Part shown: piece by piece, positions 1 to 5,877 of the stretch
Position numbering within the stretch: position 1 is the stretch's first letter
Layout: every line of letters begins with the position of its first letter
Origin: Lachnospiraceae bacterium
Lineage (GTDB): Bacteria; Bacillota; Clostridia; Lachnospirales; Lachnospiraceae
Assembly (NCBI GenBank): GCA_009774585.1
Contig: VSOA01000119.1
Location: 1 to 10,427 of the forward strand
Length of the DNA stretch: 10,427 nt
Direction of reading: 5' to 3'
Program-made: the position numbers and the translations under genes
Notes under the pieces: generated by a model
The model's input: the letters and a program-made list of their open reading frames with translations, nothing else
Told to the model about the DNA's origin: nothing
The model's database searches: none

Positions 1-16
1 CGAAGCAAACGTCGCA

Positions 17-75
17 GACAAAGCTTTAGTTGTTCTTAGGCGATGTTCTTTATCGCCTTAGAAGAACTCTTTGTC
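17..75. repeat. 59-bp palindromic repeat, copy A, after rpsQ
   Basis: The element begins with GACAAAG (17-23) and ends with CTTTGTC (69-75). It contains a long imperfect inverted repeat: GTTCTT (32-37) and AGGCGAT (38-44) pair with ATCGCC/TT (52-58) and AGAAC (63-67), with a short bulge. It lies 3 bp past the rpsQ stop codon. Its length, its TTCTTAGGCG...CGCCTTAGAA core and its GACAAA...TTTGTC ends match the element at 2428-2486. The repeat is seen directly; calling it a REP/MITE-like family is an inference. Confidence 0.7.
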
Positions 76-78
76 TTG

Positions 79-333
79 TTATTTAGCGCGCTCAATAATC
101 TCAACGAGTCTCCATCTCTTATCTTTAGATAAAGGTCTGGTTTCCATCACCTTAACTGTATCGCCAATATTGCACTCATTGTTCTCATCATGTGCTTTTA
201 ATTTATAAGTTCTCTTCACAATCTTGTTGTAAAGCGGATGCTTAACGTGGTCTTCGATAGCTACCACGATTGTCTTATCCATCTTATCACTGGTCACTTT
301 ACCAGTACGGGTTTTTCTCAAATTTCTTTCCAC
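79..333 (-). CDS. rpsQ: 30S ribosomal protein S17
   Basis: This is a primary 16S rRNA-binding protein of the small subunit, with an OB-fold. The 84-residue protein has the usual bacterial length. It begins MERNLRKTRTGKV and contains the family segments DKTIVVAIEDHVKHPLY and HDENNECNIGDTVKVMETRPLSKDKRWRL (the latter spread over about residues 48-77). The start codon is GTG (333-331), supported by an AGAAAGGAG ribosome binding site about 8 nt upstream; there is no better in-frame ATG. It lies 16 bp after rpmC, as expected in the S10 operon. Immediately downstream is a 59-bp palindrome rather than the short spacer usually found before rplN. Identification is very secure from sequence and position. 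Confidence 0.97.
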   Translation of the reverse strand: MERNLRKTRTGKVTSDKMDKTIVVAIEDHVKHPLYNKIVKRTYKLKAHDENNECNIGDTVKVMETRPLSKDKRWRLVEIIERAK

Positions 334-349
334 GATTGAGTCTCCTTTC

Positions 350-559
350 TTAATTTACTGCTTTTGCCTTCTCAGTGATCACCGTCTGGATTCTTGCGAT
401 GTTTCTTCTAACATCTTTGATCCTCGCTGTATTGTCCAACTGATTTGTTGCATTCTGGAATCTCAAATTGAAAAGTTCTTTCTTAGCATCAACCAATTCC
501 TTTGCTAATTCTGCATCTGATTTTTTCTTTAAATCTTCTACAAACTTATTTGTTTTCAT
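350..559 (-). CDS. rpmC: 50S ribosomal protein L29
   Basis: This small, mainly helical 23S rRNA-binding protein sits near the exit of the polypeptide tunnel. The mature reading frame is 69 residues, starting MKTNKFVEDLKKKSDAEL and containing the family signature KKELFNLRFQNATNQLDNTARIKDVRR (spread over residues 26-52). The frame is open further upstream, giving a nominal 108-residue product. That extension lies entirely inside rplP and lacks family similarity. The ATG at 559 is preceded by GGAAGGCGG and gives the normal L29 length, so I chose it. It overlaps the end of rplP by 14 bp, which suggests translational coupling. Confidence 0.97.
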   Translation of the reverse strand: MKTNKFVEDLKKKSDAELAKELVDAKKELFNLRFQNATNQLDNTARIKDVRRNIARIQTVITEKAKAVN

Positions 560-986
560 TTGATACACCGCCTTCCAAATCTGCTTTAGAAACGATCTTA
601 CATTTGCAGGGAAGCTTATGTGTTGCAAGACGTAACGCTTCTTTCGCCACATCTTCAGCCACTCCTGAAATCTCAAACATTACACGTCCCGGTTTTACAA
701 CTGCTACCCAGTACTCCAGAGTACCTTTACCGGAACCCATACGCGTTTCTGCCGGTTTTGCTGTTACAGGTTTATCAGGGAAAATCTTAATCCAGACTTT
801 ACCGCCACGCTTGATATGACGTGTCATAGCAATACGGGCCGCCTCGATCTGGTTAGATTTAATCCAACATGGCTCCATTGCCACAATACCGTACTCACCA
901 TATGTGATCGTATTGCCGCGAGTAGCTTTTCCTGCCATAGAACCACGGAACTGTTTACGACGTTTTACTCTCTTAGGCATTAACAT
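546..986 (-). CDS. rplP: 50S ribosomal protein L16
   Basis: This large-subunit protein contacts the A-site tRNA elbow region and helps organise the central protuberance. The product is 146 residues and starts MLMPKRVKRRKQFRG, the typical L16 opening. It carries the family segments MEPCWIKSNQIEAARIAM and ETRMGSGKG (about residues 80-88), the latter being a conserved rRNA-contacting loop. Its ATG shares one base with the rpsC stop codon (TAATG), so translation is probably coupled to rpsC. Its last 14 bp overlap the start of rpmC. The C-terminal tail (VSNENK) is slightly longer than in many homologues. Nothing suggests a defect. Confidence 0.97.
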   Translation of the reverse strand: MLMPKRVKRRKQFRGSMAGKATRGNTITYGEYGIVAMEPCWIKSNQIEAARIAMTRHIKRGGKVWIKIFPDKPVTAKPAETRMGSGKGTLEYWVAVVKPGRVMFEISGVAEDVAKEALRLATHKLPCKCKIVSKADLEGGVSNENK

Positions 987-1642
987 TATTTATCGCTCCC
1001 TTCCACGTTAGATTTTGTAGGAAGTACCTCACCCTTGTAAATCCATACTTTGACGCCGACTTTACCGTAAGTTGTGTCAGCCTCTGCGAAACCATAATCA
1101 ATATCCGCTCTGAGTGTCTGAAGCGGAATCGTACCTTCGCTGTAGAACTCCGTACGAGCCATATCGGCGCCGCCGAGACGTCCGGATACGGAAGTCTTGA
1201 TACCTTGTGCTCCTGCCTTCATGGTTCTGCCCATGCAGGACTTCATTGCACGTCTGAAAGACACACGGTTTTCAAGCTGCTGTGCGATGTTCTCAGCAAC
1301 AAGCTGCGCATCCCTGTCAGGTCTCTTGATTTCTTTGATATCTACAAAAACTTTCTTGCTTGTCAGTTTGGAAAGTTCTTTCTTGGTTACTTCTATTTCT
1401 GCACCGCCCTTACCGATCACGACACCCGGTTTTGCTGTGTAGATAATTACTTTCACTCTGTCGGATGCTCTCTCGATTTCAATCTTAGAAATACCGGCAC
1501 TGTATAACTTCTTCTTCAGGTATTCTCTGATATTGTAGTCTTCTACCAAGAAATCAGAAAACTCTGCATCAGCATACCATTTGGAATCCCAATCTTTAAT
1601 GATACCGACTCTCAAGCCGTGTGGATTAACTTTCTGTCCCAT
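986..1642 (-). CDS. rpsC: 30S ribosomal protein S3
   Basis: S3 lies at the mRNA entry channel of the small subunit and contributes to mRNA unwinding. The 218-residue product begins MGQKVNPHGLRVGIIKDW, the universal S3 opening. It has a type II KH domain in its N-terminal half, with the GXXG-type loop VIGKGG at residues 75-80, and the conserved C-terminal domain with SGRLGGADMARTE and DYGFAEADTTYGKVGVKVW (around residues 150-200). The start ATG follows an AAGGAG site, 23 bp after rplV. The stop codon overlaps the rplP start. Length and motifs are normal. Confidence 0.98.
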   Translation of the reverse strand: MGQKVNPHGLRVGIIKDWDSKWYADAEFSDFLVEDYNIREYLKKKLYSAGISKIEIERASDRVKVIIYTAKPGVVIGKGGAEIEVTKKELSKLTSKKVFVDIKEIKRPDRDAQLVAENIAQQLENRVSFRRAMKSCMGRTMKAGAQGIKTSVSGRLGGADMARTEFYSEGTIPLQTLRADIDYGFAEADTTYGKVGVKVWIYKGEVLPTKSNVEGSDK

Positions 1643-1665
1643 TTTGTTCTCCTTCCTATATAATC

Positions 1666-2052
1666 CTATCTTTCATCGAGAACGACTGTGATATGGCTCA
1701 TTCTCTTTTCGATTCTGTAAGCTCTGCCCTGCGCTCTCGGTCTTACTCTCTTCATCGTCGGTCCTTTGTTTGCATAACACTCTGCAACATAAAGGTTCTC
1801 CGCATTCATACCGTTGTTGTTCTCTGCGTTAGCAATTGCAGACTCTAACAGCTTCTTAATGATGCTTGATGCATATCTCGGATTATAAGTAAGGATTGCA
1901 AGCGCTGTCTCTACATCCTTTCCTCTGATGGCATCCAATACGAAACACGCTTTCTGAACAGACACTCTTGCGTAGGATAACTTAGCGGAGGGTCTTGTAT
2001 CTTTATTCGCATTTCTCTCTCTCTTTATCTGGGATCTATGTCCTTTAGCCAT
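1666..2052 (-). CDS. rplV: 50S ribosomal protein L22
   Basis: L22 binds 23S rRNA and its extended beta-hairpin lines the exit tunnel, where macrolides and arrest peptides act. The product is 128 residues. After a short basic N-terminal extension (MAKGHRSQIKRERN) come the family core around residues 24-50 (AKLSYARVSVQKA) and the tunnel hairpin with KGPTMKRVRPRAQGRAYRIEK (around residues 95-115), followed by a terminal beta-strand. The tunnel-loop residues appear intact, with no insertion of the kind linked to macrolide resistance. The ATG has an AAAGGAGG site upstream and lies 21 bp after rpsS. Confidence 0.97.
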   Translation of the reverse strand: MAKGHRSQIKRERNANKDTRPSAKLSYARVSVQKACFVLDAIRGKDVETALAILTYNPRYASSIIKKLLESAIANAENNNGMNAENLYVAECYANKGPTMKRVRPRAQGRAYRIEKRMSHITVVLDER

Positions 2053-2073
2053 AGATTTAAGCCTCCTTTCAAA

Positions 2074-2355
2074 TTAGCGAACTTTGGACTTTCTCTCGTC
2101 CTTGTCATGTCCTCTATAAGTTCTGGTCGCTACGAACTCGCCGAGTTTGTGTCCAACCATATCTTCTGTAACATATACCGGTACGTGCTTTCTTCCGTCA
2201 TGAACAGCAAATGTATGCCCTACGAAGGAAGGAAAAATTGTAGAACGGCGTGACCAAGTCTTAATAACTTGTTTCTGTCCCGACGCATTCATCGCATCTA
2301 CTTTCTTCAATAAACTCGCATCTGCAAACGGTCCTTTTTTCAATGATCTAGCCAT
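2074..2355 (-). CDS. rpsS: 30S ribosomal protein S19
   Basis: S19 sits in the head of the 30S subunit, forms a complex with S13, and contributes to the A-site finger bridge. The product is 93 residues, the family norm. It begins MARSLKKGPFADASLLKKV and contains RRSTIFPSFVGHTFAVHDGRKHVPVYV and the GHKLGEFVATRTYRGH signature (about residues 68-83). The start has an excellent AGGAGG site. Unusually for an S10 operon, the distance to the upstream rplB is 129 bp and is filled with two palindromes (2401-2428 and 2428-2486), so rpsS is less tightly coupled to rplB than its other neighbours are to one another. Confidence 0.98.
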   Translation of the reverse strand: MARSLKKGPFADASLLKKVDAMNASGQKQVIKTWSRRSTIFPSFVGHTFAVHDGRKHVPVYVTEDMVGHKLGEFVATRTYRGHDKDERKSKVR

Positions 2356-2400
2356 TTTAAACCTCCTGATTTATTTTCATATTCTAACGTCTCACAGCCT

Positions 2401-2428
2401 CAGAAGAATTGCTTTGCAATTCTTCCTG
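2401..2428. repeat. Hairpin palindrome between rplB and rpsS
   Basis: GAAGAATTGC (2403-2412) and GCAATTCTTC (2416-2425) are perfect complements around a TTT centre. The flanking CAG/CTG extends the stem with one bulged base. It directly abuts the 59-bp palindrome at 2428-2486. A related but imperfect hairpin with the same GAAG...AATTG / CAATT...CTTC layout occurs in the rpsJ-rplC spacer (5081-5108). No poly-T run follows it on either strand, so it is not a typical intrinsic terminator. Confidence 0.65.
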
Positions 2429-2486
2429 ACAAAACTTAGATTTTCTTAGGCGGCGTCTTTAAGACGCCTTAGAAAATCTTTTTGTC
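2428..2486. repeat. 59-bp palindromic repeat, copy B, after rplB
   Basis: The outer ends are GACAAAA and TTTTGTC. Inside, AGATTTTCT (2438-2446) pairs with AGAAAATCT (2471-2479). In the centre, GGCGTCTT (2452-2459) is perfectly complementary to AAGACGCC (2461-2468) across a single T. The right edge overlaps the first two bases of the rplB stop codon as read on the plus strand. It has the same 59-bp length and the same core and end sequences as copy A (17-75), but different bases in the stem arms with pairing preserved. The structure is seen directly; its role (mobile palindrome, RNA processing site or attenuator) is unknown. Confidence 0.75.
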
Positions 2487-3327
2487 ATTTGATAGCTCTG
2501 CCGTCTCTTCTTCTTACGATCAGCTTGTTAGATGCCTTTTTCTTCTTACGCGTCTTCAAGCCGAGTGCAGGTTTGCCCCAAGGTGTGCACGGACCGGGAC
2601 GACCGATCGGCGCTCTACCTTCACCACCACCATGCGGATGATCGTTAGGGTTCATAACGGAACCGCGAACCGTAGGACGAATGCCCATGTGACGCTTACG
2701 TCCGGCTTTACCAATCTTAATCAGGTTATGGTCTACGTTGCCGACCGTACCTACTGTCGCACGACATACGATCGGAACCATTCTCATTTCGCCCGAAGGA
2801 AGTCTGAGCGTTGCGTATTTACCTTCTTTCGCCATCAGCTGTGCGCTGTTACCTGCAGAACGAACCATCTGTCCGCCTTTGCCGGGATGCAACTCAATGT
2901 TATGAATCAGCGTACCTACCGGAATCTCGGATAACGGTAAGCAGTTACCCACTCTGATTTCCGCCCCGGGTCCATTCATAACCTTCATACCGTCTGTCAG
3001 TCCTTCCGGTGCAAGGATATATGCCTTCTCACCGTCTTCGTAACAAATCAGCGCGATGTTTGCCGTTCTGTTCGGATCATACTCAATACCGATTACTTTG
3101 GCAACAACGCCGTCTTTATTTCTCTTAAAATCAATGTTTCTGTATAATCTTCTGCTTCCGCCGCCGTGATGTCTGACTGTAATCTTACCCTGATTGTTAC
3201 GTCCCGCATTCTTCTTAAGGGAAGTGCAGAGTGCCTTTTCAGGTGTTTTCTTCGTAATCTCAGAGAAATCGGAACCAGTCATGTTACGTCTGGAAGGTGT
3301 ATATGGGTTGTATGTCTTAATTCCCAT
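2485..3327 (-). CDS. rplB: 50S ribosomal protein L2
   Basis: L2 is a primary 23S rRNA-binding protein needed for subunit association and close to the peptidyl transferase centre. The 280-residue product begins MGIKTYNPYTPSRRNMTGSD and has the N-terminal OB-fold region, the SH3-like domain, and the conserved histidine-rich loop MNPNDHPHGGGEGRAP at residues 225-240. It ends with a basic tail, KLIVRRRDGRAIK. It has an AAAGGAG ribosome binding site and starts 25 bp after rplW. The stop codon TGA falls at the edge of a 59-bp palindrome. Length and motifs are normal. Confidence 0.98.
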   Translation of the reverse strand: MGIKTYNPYTPSRRNMTGSDFSEITKKTPEKALCTSLKKNAGRNNQGKITVRHHGGGSRRLYRNIDFKRNKDGVVAKVIGIEYDPNRTANIALICYEDGEKAYILAPEGLTDGMKVMNGPGAEIRVGNCLPLSEIPVGTLIHNIELHPGKGGQMVRSAGNSAQLMAKEGKYATLRLPSGEMRMVPIVCRATVGTVGNVDHNLIKIGKAGRKRHMGIRPTVRGSVMNPNDHPHGGGEGRAPIGRPGPCTPWGKPALGLKTRKKKKASNKLIVRRRDGRAIK

Positions 3328-3352
3328 GATTTTATCTCCTTTTCCTTATATT

Positions 3353-3652
3353 CTAGAGTCCTGCAAAAATTTCAATATCCTTGCTGTCCTGTGTCAACTG
3401 CACGATTGCTTTCTTGGTCTTAGCCGTCTTGCCGTATACCATGCCGCGTCTCTTTGTCTTGCCGTCCATGTTCATGGTGTTGACTTTTGCTACCTTTGTT
3501 CCTTCAAACATTTTCTCCACAGCTTCTTTAATCTGTGTCTTATTAGCTTCAGGATGAACCAAAAAAGTATACTTCTTCTCGCTCATGCCAGCCATGCTCT
3601 TCTCTGTGATGACCGGTTTGAGGATTACATCATAATATTGGATTGCTGCCAT
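3353..3652 (-). CDS. rplW: 50S ribosomal protein L23
   Basis: L23 binds domain III of 23S rRNA at the tunnel exit, where it is a docking site for signal recognition particle and trigger factor. The product is 99 residues. It contains the opening YYDVILKPVITEKSM (residues 6-20), KKYTFLVHPEANKTQIKEAVEKMF (about 26-49), and NTMNMDGKTKRRG followed by a C-terminal strand. Its ATG overlaps the rplD stop by one base (TAATG), so the two are probably translationally coupled. All features are typical of the family. Confidence 0.97.
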   Translation of the reverse strand: MAAIQYYDVILKPVITEKSMAGMSEKKYTFLVHPEANKTQIKEAVEKMFEGTKVAKVNTMNMDGKTKRRGMVYGKTAKTKKAIVQLTQDSKDIEIFAGL

Positions 3653-4272
3653 TATGCATACACCTCCTCGATCTTCGCTACGGCGTCTTTAGTGAGTACC
3701 AAAGTATCACCTTTCAAGATATCATATACATTGATATTTTCTGCTACTGCTGTAGAGACTGTAGGAAGATTTCTTGCGGAGAGGATGACGTTCTTATCCT
3801 GCTCTCCGATCACTACCATCGCTTTCTCTACTTTAAGGTTATCCATAACCTCTTTAAACTTCTTTGTCTTAATCTCGTCAAGTTTTAACTCGTCTAAGAC
3901 GATCAATTTGTTATCCTGTACTCTGCTTGTGAGGACAGACTTGAGAGCCGCCTGCTTCTCTTTCTTATTCAGCTTGAAAGAGTAGTCTCTCGGAACGGGT
4001 GCAAATACAACACCGCCGCCCTTCCACTGAGGAGCTCTTGTTGAACCCTGTCTTGCATGACCGGTTCCCTTCTGTCTCCAAGGTTTTCTACCACCACCGG
4101 AAACTTCGGAACGGGTCTTAGCCTTCTGTGTTCCCTGACGTTTATTAGCAAGCGTCTGGACAACTGCCATGTGTACCAAGTGTTCATTGATTTCAACACC
4201 AAATACCGCATCGTTTAAGTCCATCTTGCCGACTTCTTTACCTTCCATATTATAAACAGATACGTTTGCCAT
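3652..4272 (-). CDS. rplD: 50S ribosomal protein L4
   Basis: L4 binds 23S rRNA and its extended loop forms part of the exit-tunnel constriction. In E. coli it also represses its own operon by binding the S10 leader. The 206-residue product has the family core with GGGRKPWRQKGTGHARQGSTRAPQWKGGG (tunnel loop, about residues 60-88) and a Rossmann-like C-terminal half containing KLIVLDELKLDEIKTKKF and KAMVVIGE. The start has an AAAGGAGG site and lies 35 bp downstream of rplC. Whether L4 autoregulates this operon through the long leader at 5449-5682 cannot be told from the protein. The tunnel loop looks intact. Confidence 0.97.
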   Translation of the reverse strand: MANVSVYNMEGKEVGKMDLNDAVFGVEINEHLVHMAVVQTLANKRQGTQKAKTRSEVSGGGRKPWRQKGTGHARQGSTRAPQWKGGGVVFAPVPRDYSFKLNKKEKQAALKSVLTSRVQDNKLIVLDELKLDEIKTKKFKEVMDNLKVEKAMVVIGEQDKNVILSARNLPTVSTAVAENINVYDILKGDTLVLTKDAVAKIEEVYA

Positions 4273-4307
4273 CTGAATGGTCCTCCTTTCATCTGTGACT
4301 TAAGCCA

Positions 4308-4994
4308 CTATTTCGCATTCACCTTAGTTGTCTCTTTAATGGTTACTAAGGCTTTTCTCGGGCCCGGCACAGCGCCTTTGACAAGAATAAGATTCTTGTC
4401 CGCATCAACTCTTACTACGGTAAGATTCTGAACCGTTACCTTTACGCAGCCCATATGTCCCGGCATTCCTTTGCCCTTAAACACCTTGCTCGGTGAAGAG
4501 CACGCACCGTTGGAACCCTGATGGCGATGGAATTTAGAACCGTGAGTCATAGGTCCTCTGTGCTGACCATGTCTCTTGATCGCACCCTGAAATCCTTTAC
4601 CTTTGGAGATTGCAGTTGCATCAACTCTGTCTCCCGCCTCAAAAATATCAGCCTTGATCTCACTTCCGAGCGTGTACTCTTCCGCGTTCTCAAGCTTCAG
4701 TTCTCTGACATATCTCTTACTTGATACACCCGCTTTATCAAAGTGACCTTTCAGCGCTTTATTAACGCCATGTCTGTGAATTACTTCTTTCTTACCGCTC
4801 TTGTCCTTGTTGACAATTCTGTCTTTCTTGTCAACGAAGCCAACCTGTACGGCACTGTAACCGTCGTTTTCTTTCGTCTTAACCTGTGTTACCGCACAAG
4901 GTCCTGCCTGAAGTACGGTGACAGGTGTCAGTGTTCCGTCTTCATTGAAGATTTGAGTCATTCCGACTTTTGTTGCCAAAATAGCTTTTTTCAT
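4308..4994 (-). CDS. rplC: 50S ribosomal protein L3
   Basis: L3 is an early-assembly 23S rRNA-binding protein whose extension reaches toward the peptidyl transferase centre. The product is 228 residues, somewhat longer than the ~209 typical of the family. The extra length appears to lie in the first domain (around KSGKKEVIHRHGVNKALKGH, residues 65-85) and at the C terminus. Signatures seen are MKKAILATKVGMTQIF and FKGKGMPGHMGCVKVTVQNL. In the loop before that, SNGACSSPSKVF replaces the E. coli segment carrying the PrmB-methylated glutamine, so that modification is not expected. An AGGAGG site precedes the ATG. It is separated from rpsJ by 136 bp of palindrome-rich DNA. Confidence 0.97.
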   Translation of the reverse strand: MKKAILATKVGMTQIFNEDGTLTPVTVLQAGPCAVTQVKTKENDGYSAVQVGFVDKKDRIVNKDKSGKKEVIHRHGVNKALKGHFDKAGVSSKRYVRELKLENAEEYTLGSEIKADIFEAGDRVDATAISKGKGFQGAIKRHGQHRGPMTHGSKFHRHQGSNGACSSPSKVFKGKGMPGHMGCVKVTVQNLTVVRVDADKNLILVKGAVPGPRKALVTIKETTKVNAK

Positions 4995-5022
4995 TCCTTT
5001 TACCTCCTGTTATTCTACAGCG

Positions 5023-5130
5023 GACCTACAAAGCAAACGCCTTCTTTCACACCGAGCCGGTTTCGCAGGAATCTGCTCTCGAAGTTAAATTGCAAAACAA
5101 TTTACTTCACGGGTCGTCCTAGTAGGGGTC
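5023..5130. repeat. Palindrome-rich spacer between rpsJ and rplC
   Basis: This 108-bp stretch is framed by GACCTAC (5023-5029) and GTAGGGGTC (5122-5130), complementary apart from two extra bases. Inside is a hairpin of GAAGTTAAATTG (5081-5092) and CAATTTACTTC (5098-5108) with one bulged T. A smaller nested set lies at 5053-5081, where CGAG pairs with CTCG around GCAG/CTGC. It starts right after the rpsJ stop codon and ends before the rplC ribosome binding site. The layout resembles the other expanded junctions in this operon, but the sequence is not a copy of the 59-bp elements. Confidence 0.5.
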
Positions 5131-5448
5131 TTATTTGTTTTTCATCTTGATGTCGATATATACACCTGCCGGCATCTCTAATCTCTGCAGCGCATCCACC
5201 GTCTTAGGAGTAGGTGTGATGATATCGATGAGTCTCTTGTGAGTTCTCTGCTCGAACTGCTCTCTGGAATCTTTGTACTTGTGAACCGCTCTAAGAATCG
5301 TAACTACTTCTTTCTTAGTGGGAAGCGGTACAGGTCCGCTCACCTGAGAACCATTCTTCTTTACTGTTTCGATGATTTTTTTTGCAGATGCATCAACCAA
5401 CTGATGATCATAGGCCTTTAATGTAATTCTCATTACTTGACTTGCCAT
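5131..5448 (-). CDS. rpsJ: 30S ribosomal protein S10 (NusE)
   Basis: S10 is a component of the 30S head and, as NusE, links ribosomes and antitermination complexes to RNA polymerase through NusB and NusG. The product is 105 residues: MASQVMRITLKAYDHQLVD, then SGPVPLPTKKEVVTILRAVHKYKDSREQFEQRTHKRLIDI (about residues 37-76) and PTPKTVDALQRLEMPAGV. The reading frame stays open 75 codons upstream, but that part is the structured leader. The AAAGGAGG site at about 5461-5468 lies upstream of the ATG at 5448 (about 11 nt spacing, including a run of T), and homology begins there. It is the first gene of the operon. Confidence 0.97.
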   Translation of the reverse strand: MASQVMRITLKAYDHQLVDASAKKIIETVKKNGSQVSGPVPLPTKKEVVTILRAVHKYKDSREQFEQRTHKRLIDIITPTPKTVDALQRLEMPAGVYIDIKMKNK

Positions 5449-5682
5449 AAAAAAAGTCGCCTCCTTTTCGCACTTTTGTTTCATAAGTACGACAAGCGGT
5501 GACTGTACACTCTCCCGTGTGTGTCCTATTCTTACAAGACACCAACCACGTTGTTTCCGGTTATACCGGACGTTCTTGCTTGTACAGTGACTTGTCGTCA
5601 GTTTCCTAACTTGACATTCGCTCCACGGAAAACCTGCCACAAGGGCAGCAACCTCACGCTTCAAAGCTATCATGCCACAGCA
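5449..5682 (-). ncRNA. Structured 5' leader of the S10 operon
   Basis: About 234 nt separate the predicted transcription start from the rpsJ ATG. In the RNA, a 5' hairpin uses CTGCC/GGCAG (5634-5648). A second is GTCAaGTTaggaAACTGAC (5597-5615). A long closing stem pairs ACGACAAG and ACTGTACA (plus-strand positions 5591-5598 and 5581-5588) with TGTACAGT and CTTGTCGT (5502-5509 and 5489-5496) across a 2x5 internal loop. This stem encloses a hairpin TCCGGT-ATA-ACCGGA (5556-5570). In E. coli the S10 leader is the target of L4 repression. That this leader is an r-protein-responsive element is an inference; the pairings are seen directly. Confidence 0.6.
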
Positions 5683-5688
5683 ATGACT

Positions 5689-5717
5689 AGTATAAATGAT
5701 GTTTGGGAAAGATGCAA
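5689..5717 (-). promoter_or_regulatory. SigA-type promoter of the S10 operon
   Basis: On the minus strand a -35 box TTGCAT (5717-5712) is separated by exactly 17 bp from a -10 box TATACT (5694-5689). Each differs little from the vegetative consensus (TTGACA, TATAAT). The start of transcription would fall near 5682. It is the only good promoter I see upstream of rpsJ, and its orientation and distance fit the leader described above. Confidence 0.8.
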
Positions 5718-5760
5718 GTATTTTTTTCAGAAATATTAAAAAACTTTATAAAAATGTAAA
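5718..5760 (-). promoter_or_regulatory. AT-rich UP-element-like tract
   Basis: Directly upstream of the -35 box of the S10 promoter is a tract of alternating A and T runs (on the minus strand, AAAGTTTTTTAATATTT followed by CTG and seven A residues). It resembles the UP elements bound by the alpha C-terminal domain of RNA polymerase at strong ribosomal promoters. The rest of the spacer up to 5877 is also AT-rich and holds no gene that I can support. Confidence 0.45.
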
Positions 5761-5877
5761 AAGCAGAAAAATATTATTACAAGCGCCATATAGCCTAAAA
5801 AGTTAAAATGTGATATCCTTAGTTTCAGCACTGTGTTACTGACGCATATATTATAGAAGAAAGGGAACCAAAAAGCA

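Noticed and set aside
560..676. N-terminal extension of L29 to 108 residues
   Set aside because: It lies inside rplP in another frame, has no L29 similarity, and makes the protein far longer than the family norm. The ATG at 559 has its own ribosome binding site.
2438..2484. Plus-strand intrinsic terminator (hairpin followed by CTTTTTG)
   Set aside because: No plus-strand transcript is expected here, and on the transcribed minus strand the hairpin is followed only by GTTTTG. The stem is better explained as part of the 59-bp palindrome.
2482..2934. Plus-strand open frame of 150 codons antisense to rplB
   Set aside because: It is a shadow of rplB on the opposite strand with no family similarity.
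3194..3985. Plus-strand open frame of 263 codons across rplB, rplW and rplD
   Set aside because: It is antisense to three certain ribosomal protein genes, has no ribosome binding site, and its composition is that expected of a shadow frame.
5449..5673. N-terminally extended S10 of 180 residues
   Set aside because: The family homology and the only good ribosome binding site point to the ATG at 5448. The upstream part coincides with strong RNA stems and has no Shine-Dalgarno sequence at its ATG.
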